From positions 15,770 through 42,136 of the forward strand of contig JAOZSN010000002.1 of the NCBI GenBank assembly GCA_029939635.1: a DNA stretch of 26,367 nucleotides. Reading direction: 5' to 3'. The position numbers and the translations under genes are program-made. The notes beneath the pieces were generated by a model that was given only the letters and a program-made list of their open reading frames with translations, made no database searches and was not told the origin of the DNA. Of the stretch, positions 9,586 through 17,639 are shown one piece after another (within the stretch, counting starts at the first letter, position 1; each line of letters starts with the position of its first letter). Origin of the DNA: Deltaproteobacteria bacterium. GTDB taxonomy: Bacteria; Desulfobacterota; Desulfobulbia; Desulfobulbales; SURF-16.

Positions 9586-11058
9586 CTATGTGCTGGACTG
9601 GACATTCGTTGTGTTTGAGAATTCTTTGCTTAGTGGCAAGGTAATAATAAACTGAGTACCTTTACCCTTCGTTGATTCCACCCTGATGCTGCCATTATGC
9701 TTCTTGATAATACCATAGACCACGGCCAGCCCCAGGCCTGTACCATTACCCTCCTGCTTGGTAGTAAAAAAGGGATCAAACACCTTCTGTAGATCTTCTT
9801 GGTCAATGCCGCTGCCGGTATCTTCTATGATAATTATGGCCTCGTCATCTTTTTCCTCGGCACGTATGGTCACGCATCCCGGAGGCTCCTTAATAGCCTG
9901 CACGCCATTAAGAAGAAGATTAAGCAGTGCCTCAGTCATTTTCTGGACATCAAGAAGAAGGGTGATCTCCTCCGACACCTGCTGTTCAATGGTAATTCCA
10001 GCAGGAACCTCACTGGCAACCAACTGCAAAACTTTATCCACCACACTCTTTAAGGGCACAGCCCGCAGACAAAAGGTGTGTACCCTGGAAAATTCCAGCA
10101 GGCCGCGAACAATCTCCCCGGCGCGCTGGGTCTCCTGATCAATGGTCTGCAACATCTGCTCGACAAAAGGCGATTGCTTAGCATCAATTTCAGTTAAGGC
10201 CAGTTGGCAGGAGGTGGCAATATTATTAAGAGGGTTATTAATTTGATGAGCCGTACCTGATGCCAAGGTCCCGATGGAAGAGAGCTTCTTTGCCTGAAAT
10301 AACTGTTCCTGCTGCTCTTCCAGTTCCATGACCATTTGATTAAAGGCGCTCAACACCGAGATAACCTCGTCACGTTTTTTAGGAAGACGAAACTGCCGGA
10401 AGGTTCCGGCGGCGATATCTGCCGCAGCCTTCTCAATGGATTTCAGTGGCAAGATTATTGAACCGTAGAGCATGAAGAGGGTTAACACCGAAAGCAAAAG
10501 GAGAATGGCAATGGACTGATAGAGACGCCCTTTAAACGTATCCATGAAATTCGTCATTCTCAACTGCTCATGGTGAACAAGCTGTTCGGTGATATAGACC
10601 AGTTCCTGACCATGCTTTCGCAACATTACCAGGGAGGGGCATTCAAAGTCGTTGCTTTCTGGGCTACAATCACCCCTAAAGGTCAGGAAAACTTTTTCAT
10701 AATCAGCCAAGGTCTTTTGCAAGTCCTCCAGGTGGAGAGGGCGGGTGATTAATCTCAGTTCGCTCTTCACCTGGGGCACATATTTTTGGGCCTCCTCCAA
10801 ATATGCGCCAACACGAAGGAAATCTTCTTCATCATGGCGAATGATGAAGTTTTTTTCATAGCGCCTGATCTCCAGACAAATATTGCTCAAATTACCGGCG
10901 TGGGTGAGCAGGTTGACATCTTCGGTAAACACATTGAAATCTTTAAGGAAGGTCAGGCCATACACACCATAAAAGGTGAGATGCAGACAAAAACAGCAAA
11001 TCATTTTCTGACGAAGGTTAAGATGGATCATTGACTGAAATGGGGTTAAAGGTTTCAT
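9586..11058 (-). CDS. Membrane sensor histidine kinase
   Basis: 490 residues. Transmembrane helices at about 19-37 and 181-204 bracket a periplasmic, all-helical sensor domain of about 140 residues. That domain carries an EIRRYEKNFIIRHDEEDFL motif typical of HBM/four-helix-bundle small-molecule sensors. Then come HAMP (about 202-250), HisKA with phospho-acceptor H271 in GTAHQINNPLNNI, and the ATPase domain with N384, DTGSGI (413-418) and GTGLGLAV (439-446). The H-box type (HxxNNPL) belongs to the NtrB-like kinases that pair with NtrC-type regulators, as the next gene shows. ATG 11058 has GAGG eight bases upstream. The ligand is unknown; given the divergent transporter genes, an anion or Na+-linked signal is a guess. 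The kinase could also phosphorylate the REC domain of the Lon fusion. Confidence 0.93.
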   Translation of the reverse strand: MKPLTPFQSMIHLNLRQKMICCFCLHLTFYGVYGLTFLKDFNVFTEDVNLLTHAGNLSNICLEIRRYEKNFIIRHDEEDFLRVGAYLEEAQKYVPQVKSELRLITRPLHLEDLQKTLADYEKVFLTFRGDCSPESNDFECPSLVMLRKHGQELVYITEQLVHHEQLRMTNFMDTFKGRLYQSIAILLLLSVLTLFMLYGSIILPLKSIEKAAADIAAGTFRQFRLPKKRDEVISVLSAFNQMVMELEEQQEQLFQAKKLSSIGTLASGTAHQINNPLNNIATSCQLALTEIDAKQSPFVEQMLQTIDQETQRAGEIVRGLLEFSRVHTFCLRAVPLKSVVDKVLQLVASEVPAGITIEQQVSEEITLLLDVQKMTEALLNLLLNGVQAIKEPPGCVTIRAEEKDDEAIIIIEDTGSGIDQEDLQKVFDPFFTTKQEGNGTGLGLAVVYGIIKKHNGSIRVESTKGKGTQFIITLPLSKEFSNTTNVQSST

Positions 11059-11104
11059 TTGGTGTCCCTCTGGCCACGGGCCTTATTGAGCTACTTTGCC
11101 AATT

Positions 11105-11120
11105 TGCAAATTCCAGACCA
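11105..11120 (-). promoter_or_regulatory. Possible sigma-54 promoter for the kinase-regulator pair
   Basis: Read on the minus strand, TGGTCTGGAATTTGCA has GG and GC exactly ten bases apart and a perfect -12 box (TTGCA), but a poor -24 box (TGGTCT against TGGCAC). The predicted start would be near 11094, about 36 bases before the kinase ATG. If real, the regulator would control its own operon from the shared dyads. Confidence 0.35.
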
Positions 11121-11221
11121 TAATCCAAGCTACCCCTAAGAAGTTTCCCAAGGACGACTTCCCCTATCCTTATATGGGCTCTTCCCACACTATACCTTCT
11201 CTATTTTTTTTAGCCAAAATA

Positions 11222-11277
11222 TGTTGCGTTGCGCATCGTCGTAACAATTTGCAACAGTGCAATACGCAACATGTTGC
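11222..11277. promoter_or_regulatory. Cluster of TGTTGC/GCAACA half-sites, likely activator sites
   Basis: Half-sites: TGTTGC (11222), GTAACA (11241), GCAACA (11251), GCAACA (11266), TGTTGC (11272). Two fit, imperfectly, the 6-5-6 layout of the perfect site at 11366: TGTTGC-N5-GCATCG (11222-11238) and CGTAAC-N5-GCAACA (11240-11256), with centres 18 bases apart. The cluster also contains the 12-base palindrome GCAACATGTTGC (11266-11277). It lies between the divergent kinase and permease promoters, a normal place for enhancer sites. Confidence 0.6.
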
Positions 11278-11365
11278 AGATCCACAGCTACGTATCCTCC
11301 TTAATCCACCCGAAATTCCCCTGCTACTCTCCATCACCACCTCCCATCTACCCACCATGGCTCGG

Positions 11366-11384
11366 CTGTTACATCTTGTAACAG
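11366..11384. promoter_or_regulatory. Perfect 19-bp dyad, likely sigma-54 enhancer site
   Basis: CTGTTACATCTTGTAACAG is a perfect 8-3-8 inverted repeat. Its centre is about 116 bases before the predicted start site of the sigma-54 promoter at 11465-11480, the usual distance for an NtrC-type activator. The same pattern recurs at 17526-17542 before the second sigma-54 promoter. The Fis-type regulator encoded at 8176-9561 is the probable ligand. Confidence 0.75.
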
Positions 11385-11464
11385 TGGGCTATTTCAGCAT
11401 TTTCTTAGATCCTTCCAAGCACAGAAACAGAAGGATAGCGAGTTATCACTTCTTTTCCTGTTCC

Positions 11465-11480
11465 TGGCATAACGGTTGCA
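11465..11480 (+). promoter_or_regulatory. Sigma-54 (-24/-12) promoter of the permease-nhaD-lon set
   Basis: TGGCATAACGGTTGCA matches the sigma-54 consensus TGGCAC-N5-TTGCW nearly perfectly, with GG and GC ten bases apart. The predicted start site is near 11491, giving a leader of about 80 bases before the permease ATG at 11570. Dyad sites lie 80-240 bases upstream. The whole 11059-11569 gap is regulatory; I see no gene in it. Confidence 0.85.
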
Positions 11481-11569
11481 ATAGCCCCCGCTAGAGAGCG
11501 TTCCTCACTGCTGAGGACAATTTTACTTTTGTATCATGGCATCAATTTTTTACAGAAACGAGGAGAAAA

Positions 11570-13375
11570 ATGACTTTACCAATTATACTGGTCATGGGTG
11601 TTTTATGCCTGGCTATCTTACTATTTATCTTTGAATGGGTGCGGGTTGACGTTGTTGGCATCATTATGATGATCATCTTGCCCCTGCTGGGTCTAGTTAC
11701 CCCTAAAGAGGCAATCAGTGGCCTGTCAAGTAACGCCGTGGTGTCAATCATTGCGGTGATCATTATCGGTGCTGGACTGGATAAGACAGGGGCCATGAAC
11801 TCCCTGGCCCGAGTGCTGCTGAAATTTGCCGGCAAGAGTGAGAGCCGTATCATGGTGCTCATCTCAGGCACCGTGGCCTTTATCTCCAGCTTCATGCAGA
11901 ATATTGGTGCAGCAGCCCTGTTTATGCCAGCGGCCAAACGAATCTGTCGGCAGACCAATATCCCGGTCTCCCGCATCCTGATGCCCATGGGATTCTGTGC
12001 CATTATTGGTGGCTGTATCACCTTAATTGGTTCCAGTCCCCTTATCCTGCTCAACGATGTCATGAAGATATCTGACCCTAATATTGAGCCATTCGGCCTT
12101 TTTGCCGTTACCCCCATAGGTGTTGCCCTAATTATTGCCGCCCTGATCTATTTCATCATCTTTGGTCGCTTCATTCTGCCGGCCGGTCAAGGTGAGGAAG
12201 GTGGCTCTGGCGCCATGTCTAACAATCTAGAAAAAACATACCATGATATTGGCAACCTCTTTGAAATCCAGATACCCGAATCATTTGGTGGGCCCAAAAC
12301 CTTGGAAGAATGTGAGATCCGCCCCATCTTTTTTAGTAGTGTGGTGGCCATTGCCTCCAAGGGTGGCACCACCAATTTCTCCCCAGATCAGAATGATACC
12401 ATTGCCGGTGGCGATACCCTGGCAGTGGATGGCCCCCCCGAACTGGTGGCCAAAATGGCTCAATCTTTTGGCTGGCAGATCAAGGAAGATCTCCAGGTCT
12501 TTGCCGAGAGCCTTTCCCCCAATAATGCTGGCATTATCGAGGCCATCATCTCACCACGCTCCGAGCTGGTGGGCAGCACCTTACGCTCGTTTTCCTTCCG
12601 CAAGAAAAACGACGTTAACCCACTGGCTATCTTTCGCAGTAATAAGACCTTTGTAGCTGGTATCTCCACCATGACCCTGCAACCAGGCGATGCCCTGCTG
12701 CTCCAGGGACCATGGGAAAAATTTCACTACCTCAAAGAAAAACAGGGCTTGGTCTTCACCGAAGAGGTACAGGGCGAGATTATCCGCACCAGCAAGGTGA
12801 AATTTGCAGTGGGCAGCCTTATCATGGCCCTTACCATGATCCTGGGCTTCCATGTCCAACTCTCCATTGCCCTGCTAGCCGGAGCCATGGCCATGGTCTT
12901 GACCAAGGTACTCTCTATTGACGAAGCATATGAATCTGTGGACTGGATGACCGTCTTTCTCCTGGGTGGGCTCATCCCACTAGGTATTGCCTTTGAAAAA
13001 ACAGGGGCGGCCAAACTCATTGCCGAGACCATCATGGGTGCTATTGGGACAGTATCACCCTTAATCCTGCTCACCGTTATAGCTATTCTCACCTCGTTCT
13101 TTACCCTGGTGGCCTCCAATGTCGGTGCCACCGTTCTCATGGTACCCCTGGCGATGAACATGGCCGGGGCAGCAGGGGCTGACCCGCGTATTGCGGCCCT
13201 GGTGGTTGGTGTGGCCTGTTCCAACACCTTTGTCTTGCCCACTCACCAGGTAAACGCTTTGATTATGCGGCCCGGTGGCTACAAGACCTTGGATTATTTC
13301 CGGGCTGGCAGTGGTATGACCATTCTCTACCTGGTGGTAATGATGGCCACCATTTCCATTTTTTACGGTATGTAA
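11570..13375 (+). CDS. SLC13-type anion permease with two TrkA-C domains
   Basis: 601 residues. Hydrophobic N-terminal half (about 4-205, with the SSFMQNIGAAALFMP and GSSPLILLND hairpin motifs of the ion-transporter/DASS superfamily), a soluble insert of about 200 residues with two RCK/TrkA-C-like modules (about 228-300 and 316-395), then the second hydrophobic half (about 408-601, with NVGATVLMVPLAMNMAG). This layout is that of SAC1/SLT-like SLC13 permeases, many of which move sulfate or other divalent anions with Na+. For a sulfate reducer sulfate is the natural guess, but the substrate cannot be read from sequence; dicarboxylates are an alternative. GAGGAG lies five bases before the ATG. 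It is the first gene after the sigma-54 promoter, and the Na+/H+ antiporter next door would restore the Na+ gradient it uses. Confidence 0.85.
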   Translation: MTLPIILVMGVLCLAILLFIFEWVRVDVVGIIMMIILPLLGLVTPKEAISGLSSNAVVSIIAVIIIGAGLDKTGAMNSLARVLLKFAGKSESRIMVLISGTVAFISSFMQNIGAAALFMPAAKRICRQTNIPVSRILMPMGFCAIIGGCITLIGSSPLILLNDVMKISDPNIEPFGLFAVTPIGVALIIAALIYFIIFGRFILPAGQGEEGGSGAMSNNLEKTYHDIGNLFEIQIPESFGGPKTLEECEIRPIFFSSVVAIASKGGTTNFSPDQNDTIAGGDTLAVDGPPELVAKMAQSFGWQIKEDLQVFAESLSPNNAGIIEAIISPRSELVGSTLRSFSFRKKNDVNPLAIFRSNKTFVAGISTMTLQPGDALLLQGPWEKFHYLKEKQGLVFTEEVQGEIIRTSKVKFAVGSLIMALTMILGFHVQLSIALLAGAMAMVLTKVLSIDEAYESVDWMTVFLLGGLIPLGIAFEKTGAAKLIAETIMGAIGTVSPLILLTVIAILTSFFTLVASNVGATVLMVPLAMNMAGAAGADPRIAALVVGVACSNTFVLPTHQVNALIMRPGGYKTLDYFRAGSGMTILYLVVMMATISIFYGM

Positions 13376-13376
13376 G

Positions 13377-13435
13377 GCTCAACCATGAGCACCTGCCTGT
13401 CCTCAAAAGGAGACGATTTGTGGACAGGCTTGAGC
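13377..13435 (+). terminator. Bulged stem-loop after the permease gene
   Basis: GCCTGTCC (13395-13402) pairs with GGACAGGC (13422-13429). An outer stem GCTCAA/TTGAGC (13377-13382 with 13430-13435) adds to it across a 12-base bulge. It begins two bases after the permease stop. The tail (TTTAATAATTA) is only weakly U-rich, so this may be a partial terminator or a 3' stabilising structure that sets the ratio of permease to nhaD mRNA. Confidence 0.45.
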
Positions 13436-13461
13436 TTTAATAATTAGTCCCCATAACATAT

Positions 13462-13493
13462 CGACCATGGGCAGGATACCCCGCCCATGGTCG
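13462..13493 (+). promoter_or_regulatory. Hairpin just upstream of nhaD
   Basis: CGACCATGGGC (13462-13472) and GCCCATGGTCG (13483-13493) form a perfect 11-bp stem with a 10-base loop. It ends only 14 bases before the nhaD ATG at 13508 and leaves the ribosome-binding site GAAGG just outside the stem. There is no T-run, so it is not a standard terminator; translation control or mRNA processing is more likely. Confidence 0.55.
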
Positions 13494-13507
13494 TGAAGAA
13501 GGTTATC

Positions 13508-14929
13508 ATGAAACGAATTATCCCCCTTTGTTTGGCCCTGCTCTGTGGCTCTGCCCAGCTTGCCCTGGCCTCATCTGGCCATGGTAGTGAGGCAGCCGCC
13601 GTAGACCTCACCGTCACCCCCTTTGGCTATGCCGCACTGGGCCTCTTTGTCATGGCCTATACCCTGGTTATTTTTGAAGAGCAGCTCCATCTTAGAAAAA
13701 GTAAACCCGTGATGATGGCTGCCGGTATCATCTGGGTACTCATTGCCCTTACCTATAAACAGGTTGGCATCCCACCAGAGACAGCTCACCACGCCATTAT
13801 CCACAACATCACCGAGTATGCCGAACTCTTGCTCTTTTTACTCGCCGCCATGACCTATATTAACTCCATGGAGGAACGTAATGTCTTTCAGGCCCTACGT
13901 GGCTGGTTGGTGTCCCGAGGCTTTTCCCTGCGTATAATTTTTTGGATCACTGGTCTGTTGGCCTTCCTCATCTCACCCATTGCCGATAACCTGACCACAG
14001 CCCTACTCATGGGTGCGGTGGTCATGGCCGTTGCCAAGAATAATCCCAAATTTGTGGCCCTGGCCTGTATTAATATTGTTGTGGGGGCCAATGCCGGTGG
14101 TGCCTTTTCACCCTTTGGTGATATTACCACCCTCATGGTCTGGCAGAAGGGGCAGGTGGCCTTTGGCCAGTTTTTCGCCCTGTTCTTCCCAGCCCTGATT
14201 AATTGGCTGGTACCTGCCTTTATTATGAGCCTAGCCATCTCCAAGGAGGTGCCTGAGGCAGTGCAGGAGAAGATTGTCATGAAGTTTGGCGCAAAACGGA
14301 TCATCTTTCTCTTTCTGATGACCATTGCCACAGCGGTCTCTTTTCATAACTTTCTGGATCTGCCACCCGCCGCCGGCATGATGCTGGGACTCTCCTATTT
14401 AGGTTTTTTCTCCTATTACATAAAAATAAGAGAGAAGAGACAGTTTGAGTATGATGCCCCCCTGGGACATAGCAATGGTGCCGCTGAGCCCTTTGATCTT
14501 TTTAAAAAAATTGCTCGGGCCGAGTGGGACACCCTGCTCTTTTTTTACGGTGTCATCCTCTGTGTTGGTGGCCTCTCGCAGTTTGGCTATCTGGCCCTGG
14601 TCTCTCACCAGATGTATGAAGGTCTAGGAGCCACCAACGCCAATATTCTGGTGGGTATCCTTTCTGCCATTGTTGATAATATCCCGGTGATGTTTGCCGT
14701 GCTCACCATGGAACCCCATATGTCCCTGGGCCAATGGCTCCTTGTTACCCTCACCGCTGGTGTGGGCGGTAGCCTGCTCTCCATTGGTTCTGCTGCTGGC
14801 GTCGCCCTAATGGGTACTGCCCGTGGGGTCTATACCTTTGGTGCTCACCTTAAATGGATGCCCATCGTTGCCCTTGGTTATGCAGCCAGCATCTACGCCC
14901 ATACAGTCATAAACAGTAGCTATTTCTAA
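13508..14929 (+). CDS. nhaD: NhaD-type Na+/H+ antiporter
   Basis: 473 residues from ATG 13508, chosen because GAAGG lies five bases upstream and a clean signal-like N-terminus begins there (MKRIIPLCLALLCGSAQLALA). An in-frame ATG at 13487 lies inside a hairpin stem. About a dozen membrane helices follow. NhaD family blocks include HNITEYAELLLFLLAAMTY, SPIADNLTTALLMGAVVMA, CINIVVGANAGGAFSPFGD and ILSAIVDNIPVMFAV. NhaD proteins expel Na+ (or Li+) for H+ and are common in marine bacteria and chloroplasts. Lying behind a probable Na+-coupled anion permease, it likely returns the Na+ that enters. Its stop codon overlaps the ribosome-binding site of the next gene (TAAGGAGG), so the two are translationally linked. 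Confidence 0.92.
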   Translation: MKRIIPLCLALLCGSAQLALASSGHGSEAAAVDLTVTPFGYAALGLFVMAYTLVIFEEQLHLRKSKPVMMAAGIIWVLIALTYKQVGIPPETAHHAIIHNITEYAELLLFLLAAMTYINSMEERNVFQALRGWLVSRGFSLRIIFWITGLLAFLISPIADNLTTALLMGAVVMAVAKNNPKFVALACINIVVGANAGGAFSPFGDITTLMVWQKGQVAFGQFFALFFPALINWLVPAFIMSLAISKEVPEAVQEKIVMKFGAKRIIFLFLMTIATAVSFHNFLDLPPAAGMMLGLSYLGFFSYYIKIREKRQFEYDAPLGHSNGAAEPFDLFKKIARAEWDTLLFFYGVILCVGGLSQFGYLALVSHQMYEGLGATNANILVGILSAIVDNIPVMFAVLTMEPHMSLGQWLLVTLTAGVGGSLLSIGSAAGVALMGTARGVYTFGAHLKWMPIVALGYAASIYAHTVINSSYF

Positions 14930-14942
14930 GGAGGAATCAACG

Positions 14943-15263
14943 ATGCATGATCTGGTCACCCATCATATTGAATCAAGCAGCCTGGTGCCAGACGACCGCC
15001 TCATGGAGGGATCAATTCTTTATCTTAATGAAGAACGTTCTCCCCATGAGACGAAGTGTTCTGACCCCATTGACTATCTTAAAAAAATAATGGCTGAGCG
15101 TAAGCTTTGTAATAAAGACTTGAAGGCCTATATTGGTAGCTCTGGCAATGTCTGTTCAGTGCTCAAGAAGAGAAAACCGTTATCGTTACGAATGATCCGT
15201 AACCTACACCGCTATCTCAATATTCCCGCTGAAATTCTCATTCAACCCTATGACTGTCACTAA
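14943..15263 (+). CDS. HigA-like helix-turn-helix protein without a toxin
   Basis: 106 residues. The C-terminal half (about 44-102) matches HigA/XRE antitoxin-type HTH proteins: YLKKIMAERKL, then KDLKAYIGSSGNVCSVLKKRKPLSLRMIRNLHRYLNIPAEILI in consecutive positions 58-100. The N-terminal 40 residues are not recognised. AAGGAGG stands eight bases before the ATG and overlaps the nhaD stop. No HigB/RelE-type toxin frame lies on either side, so it is not an ordinary toxin-antitoxin pair. It sits 11 bases before the REC-Lon gene. Antitoxins of this type are well-known Lon substrates, so it may be a repressor whose level is set by the protease encoded next to it. That is inference; plain DNA binding is all the sequence supports. 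Confidence 0.8.
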   Translation: MHDLVTHHIESSSLVPDDRLMEGSILYLNEERSPHETKCSDPIDYLKKIMAERKLCNKDLKAYIGSSGNVCSVLKKRKPLSLRMIRNLHRYLNIPAEILIQPYDCH

Positions 15264-15274
15264 CATTCCATGCC

Positions 15275-17320
15275 ATGAGTTTCTTTAACAACAAAAAACA
15301 GGAAAGTAGCGTCGGTACAGCCCTGAACACAGACAGGCATCTCACTGACCTGAAACTAAAGGCCGCCAAAACAGATCTCCCAACAGAGGTGGCCAGCCAG
15401 GTGGAAGCAGAGCTTGATCGCCTTACTAAAATAGACCCCATTGCCGCTGAATTTTCCATTGCTGTCAGTTATGTCGAGACCCTACTTTCCCTGCCCTGGT
15501 TTACAGCGAGCAGTGACAATCTTGACCTCACCCGGGCCGAGGCCATCCTTAATCAACACCATTACGGTCTGCAGACCGTAAAGGCCAGGGTGCTGGAATA
15601 TTTGGCAGTTAAGACCCTGAAGAGCAAACAGCAATACCGTCTATTGATCGTTGATGACGAGGATGTGGCACGCACCAATCTTCGCCATTATTTTCAAGGC
15701 CTTGGCTATATATGCGAAGGAGCCGCTAATGGTGTTGAGGCTCTGCAGATCATAGAGACATCACCGCCCTTTGACCTGATAATCACCGACCTGAAGATGG
15801 ATAAAATGGATGGTCTCACCCTCATTGAAAAGGTGAGTAAAATCTCCCCTGAAACCAATATCGTCATGGTTACAGGCTATGCCACGGTTACCACCGCCGT
15901 TGATGCGCTGCGCAAGGGTGCTACCCATTATCTTTCTAAACCTGTACAGCTTGACCAGTTAAAACAAACGGTGCAGGAAATTCTGGCCACCCATAAAAAA
16001 TTACAGGTGAATGATGGTCCCATCCTCTGTTTTTCCGGCCCCCCAGGGACGGGAAAGACATCCATCTGTCGAGCGGTGGCGGCCTCCCTGGGACGGGAAT
16101 TTGTCCGTCTATCCATGGGAGGTCTGCGTGATGAGGCCGAGATTCGCGGTCACCGCCGCACCTATGCCGGGGCCATGCCTGGCCGAATCATTAATGAGAT
16201 TAAACGAGCCGGTGTGATCAATCCCTGCTTTATGTTTGATGAGATTGACAAAATTGGCCAAGATTTTCGCGGTGACCCAGCCTCTGTACTGCTGGAGGTC
16301 CTTGACCCAGAGCAGAACAACTCATTTATTGATCATTATCTGGAGATCCCCTTTGATCTCTCTGCCGTAATGTTTATGGCCACCGCCAATGACCTTGAAC
16401 GTTTACCCGGGCCCCTACTGGATCGCATGGAAATTATCGAGTTCCCCAGCTATACCATGCAGGAGAAAAGTGTCATTGCCAAGACATATCTACTCCCCAA
16501 ACAAACCAAGGATAATGGCCTGGCAGCCACACCGCCCCATTTCCACGAAGGAGCCATTGAGCGGCTCATCAGCAGTTATACCCGCGAATCAGGAGTACGT
16601 AGTCTTAATCGTGAAATAGGCACCATCTGCCGCAAGCTGGCCCTACAGGCCGTAACCGCTGGCAAACAAAAAGCACACGAAGTGGAAATTGATAAAGAAA
16701 TGATCACCACCCTTCTTGGCCCCCGAAAATACCGACAAGAGGCCGCTGAGGGTGGCAATAGAGTGGGTGTGGTCACCGGCCTGGTGTGGACAAATTTTGG
16801 CGGTGAAATCATGTTTATCGAGGCGCTGCTCATGCGGGGAAACTCCAATCTTATTCTCACTGGCTCCCTTGGTGAGGTATTGCGAGAATCAGCCCAGACA
16901 GCATTAAGTTATATCAGAAGCAATGCCACCTCTTTAGGTATTGCCGAGGATTTTTATGATCATGCTGATATCCACATCCACCTGCCGGCTGGTGCGGTCT
17001 CGAAGGATGGTCCTTCTGCCGGGGTGTCCATTGCCCTGGCCCTTGTCTCTCTGCTGAGCCATCGCCCAGTGCGACGAGACGTCTCTATTACCGGCGAGAT
17101 GACCCTCACCGGCCATATTTTAGCGGTGGGTGGTATCCGTGAAAAAGTACTAGCGGCTGTGCGTACAGGCTGCAAAAAGGTCGTATTGCCTCAACAAAAT
17201 AAGGATGATGTAGCAGCCCTGCCCGAAGATGTTACTAAGCAGATAGATATCGTCCTGACAAATCATCTTGAAGAGACCTTCCCCCATCTCCTCTGCGACG
17301 AAAATCGCACCCTAAAGTAA
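15275..17320 (+). CDS. Lon-type protease with an inserted receiver domain
   Basis: 681 residues, shorter than standard Lon (about 780-810). The N-terminal LON substrate-binding domain is missing; what remains before the ATPase is the helical linker (about 35-115, YVETLLSLPW and HYGLQTVKARVLEYLAV). A complete receiver domain (about 120-240) follows, with D127/D128, phospho-site D172 in ITDLKMDKMDG, T200 and K222. It sits exactly where Lon normally runs from the linker into GPILCFSGPPGTGKT. The AAA+ module keeps Walker A (255-262), Walker B FMFDEID (319-325), R384 in LLDRME and R442. The protease domain keeps Ser581 in KDGPSAG and Lys624 in GGIREK, the catalytic dyad. It should be an active ATP-dependent protease switched by phosphorylation. 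No good ribosome-binding site precedes the ATG, so it probably depends on coupling to the HTH gene. Confidence 0.93.
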   Translation: MSFFNNKKQESSVGTALNTDRHLTDLKLKAAKTDLPTEVASQVEAELDRLTKIDPIAAEFSIAVSYVETLLSLPWFTASSDNLDLTRAEAILNQHHYGLQTVKARVLEYLAVKTLKSKQQYRLLIVDDEDVARTNLRHYFQGLGYICEGAANGVEALQIIETSPPFDLIITDLKMDKMDGLTLIEKVSKISPETNIVMVTGYATVTTAVDALRKGATHYLSKPVQLDQLKQTVQEILATHKKLQVNDGPILCFSGPPGTGKTSICRAVAASLGREFVRLSMGGLRDEAEIRGHRRTYAGAMPGRIINEIKRAGVINPCFMFDEIDKIGQDFRGDPASVLLEVLDPEQNNSFIDHYLEIPFDLSAVMFMATANDLERLPGPLLDRMEIIEFPSYTMQEKSVIAKTYLLPKQTKDNGLAATPPHFHEGAIERLISSYTRESGVRSLNREIGTICRKLALQAVTAGKQKAHEVEIDKEMITTLLGPRKYRQEAAEGGNRVGVVTGLVWTNFGGEIMFIEALLMRGNSNLILTGSLGEVLRESAQTALSYIRSNATSLGIAEDFYDHADIHIHLPAGAVSKDGPSAGVSIALALVSLLSHRPVRRDVSITGEMTLTGHILAVGGIREKVLAAVRTGCKKVVLPQQNKDDVAALPEDVTKQIDIVLTNHLEETFPHLLCDENRTLK

Positions 17321-17525
17321 CACCATTTCCCTCTCAGGTCGTCGTAGACCCTTTGCTGTCAAGGCTCGCCAACCACCATGTTGAACATTGCCACATGGTT
17401 TCAATCTGCAACAACCTCCTCTTCCAAAAACGTTAGAAGCAGCAAATAAGTACGTATTTTCAACAAGTAACCACAAAAATATATCATTCTTCTCCGCCAT
17501 AATGCCCCCATTGTCCCTGGCCTGA

Positions 17526-17542
17526 CGTTACAAGGCGCAACA
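17526..17542. promoter_or_regulatory. Second activator dyad, same layout as at 11366
   Basis: CGTTAC-AAGGC-GCAACA matches TGTTAC-ATCTT-GTAACA in ten of twelve half-site positions, with the same 5-base spacer. Its centre lies about 132 bases before the predicted start of the sigma-54 promoter at 17640-17655. Confidence 0.65.
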
Positions 17543-17639
17543 CGACCTGAAGAGGCCCTGCGTCTGCCAAGGACTGAAGACAAGAAGAAACCGACACAAC
17601 ATACTGTTTTCACGTAGTTTTAGATAAACAAAACAGGTA

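Noticed and set aside
11542..12117. A 191-codon minus-strand open frame inside the permease gene
   Set aside because: It is antisense to conserved SLC13 motifs and has a Met/Thr-rich shadow composition without a start signal.
13487..13507. Upstream ATG as the nhaD start
   Set aside because: It lies within the stem of a strong hairpin; the ATG at 13508 has a better-placed GAAGG and begins a normal signal-like N-terminus.
14943..15263. A toxin-antitoxin locus
   Set aside because: The HTH resembles HigA, but neither neighbour nor any frame nearby encodes a small toxin.
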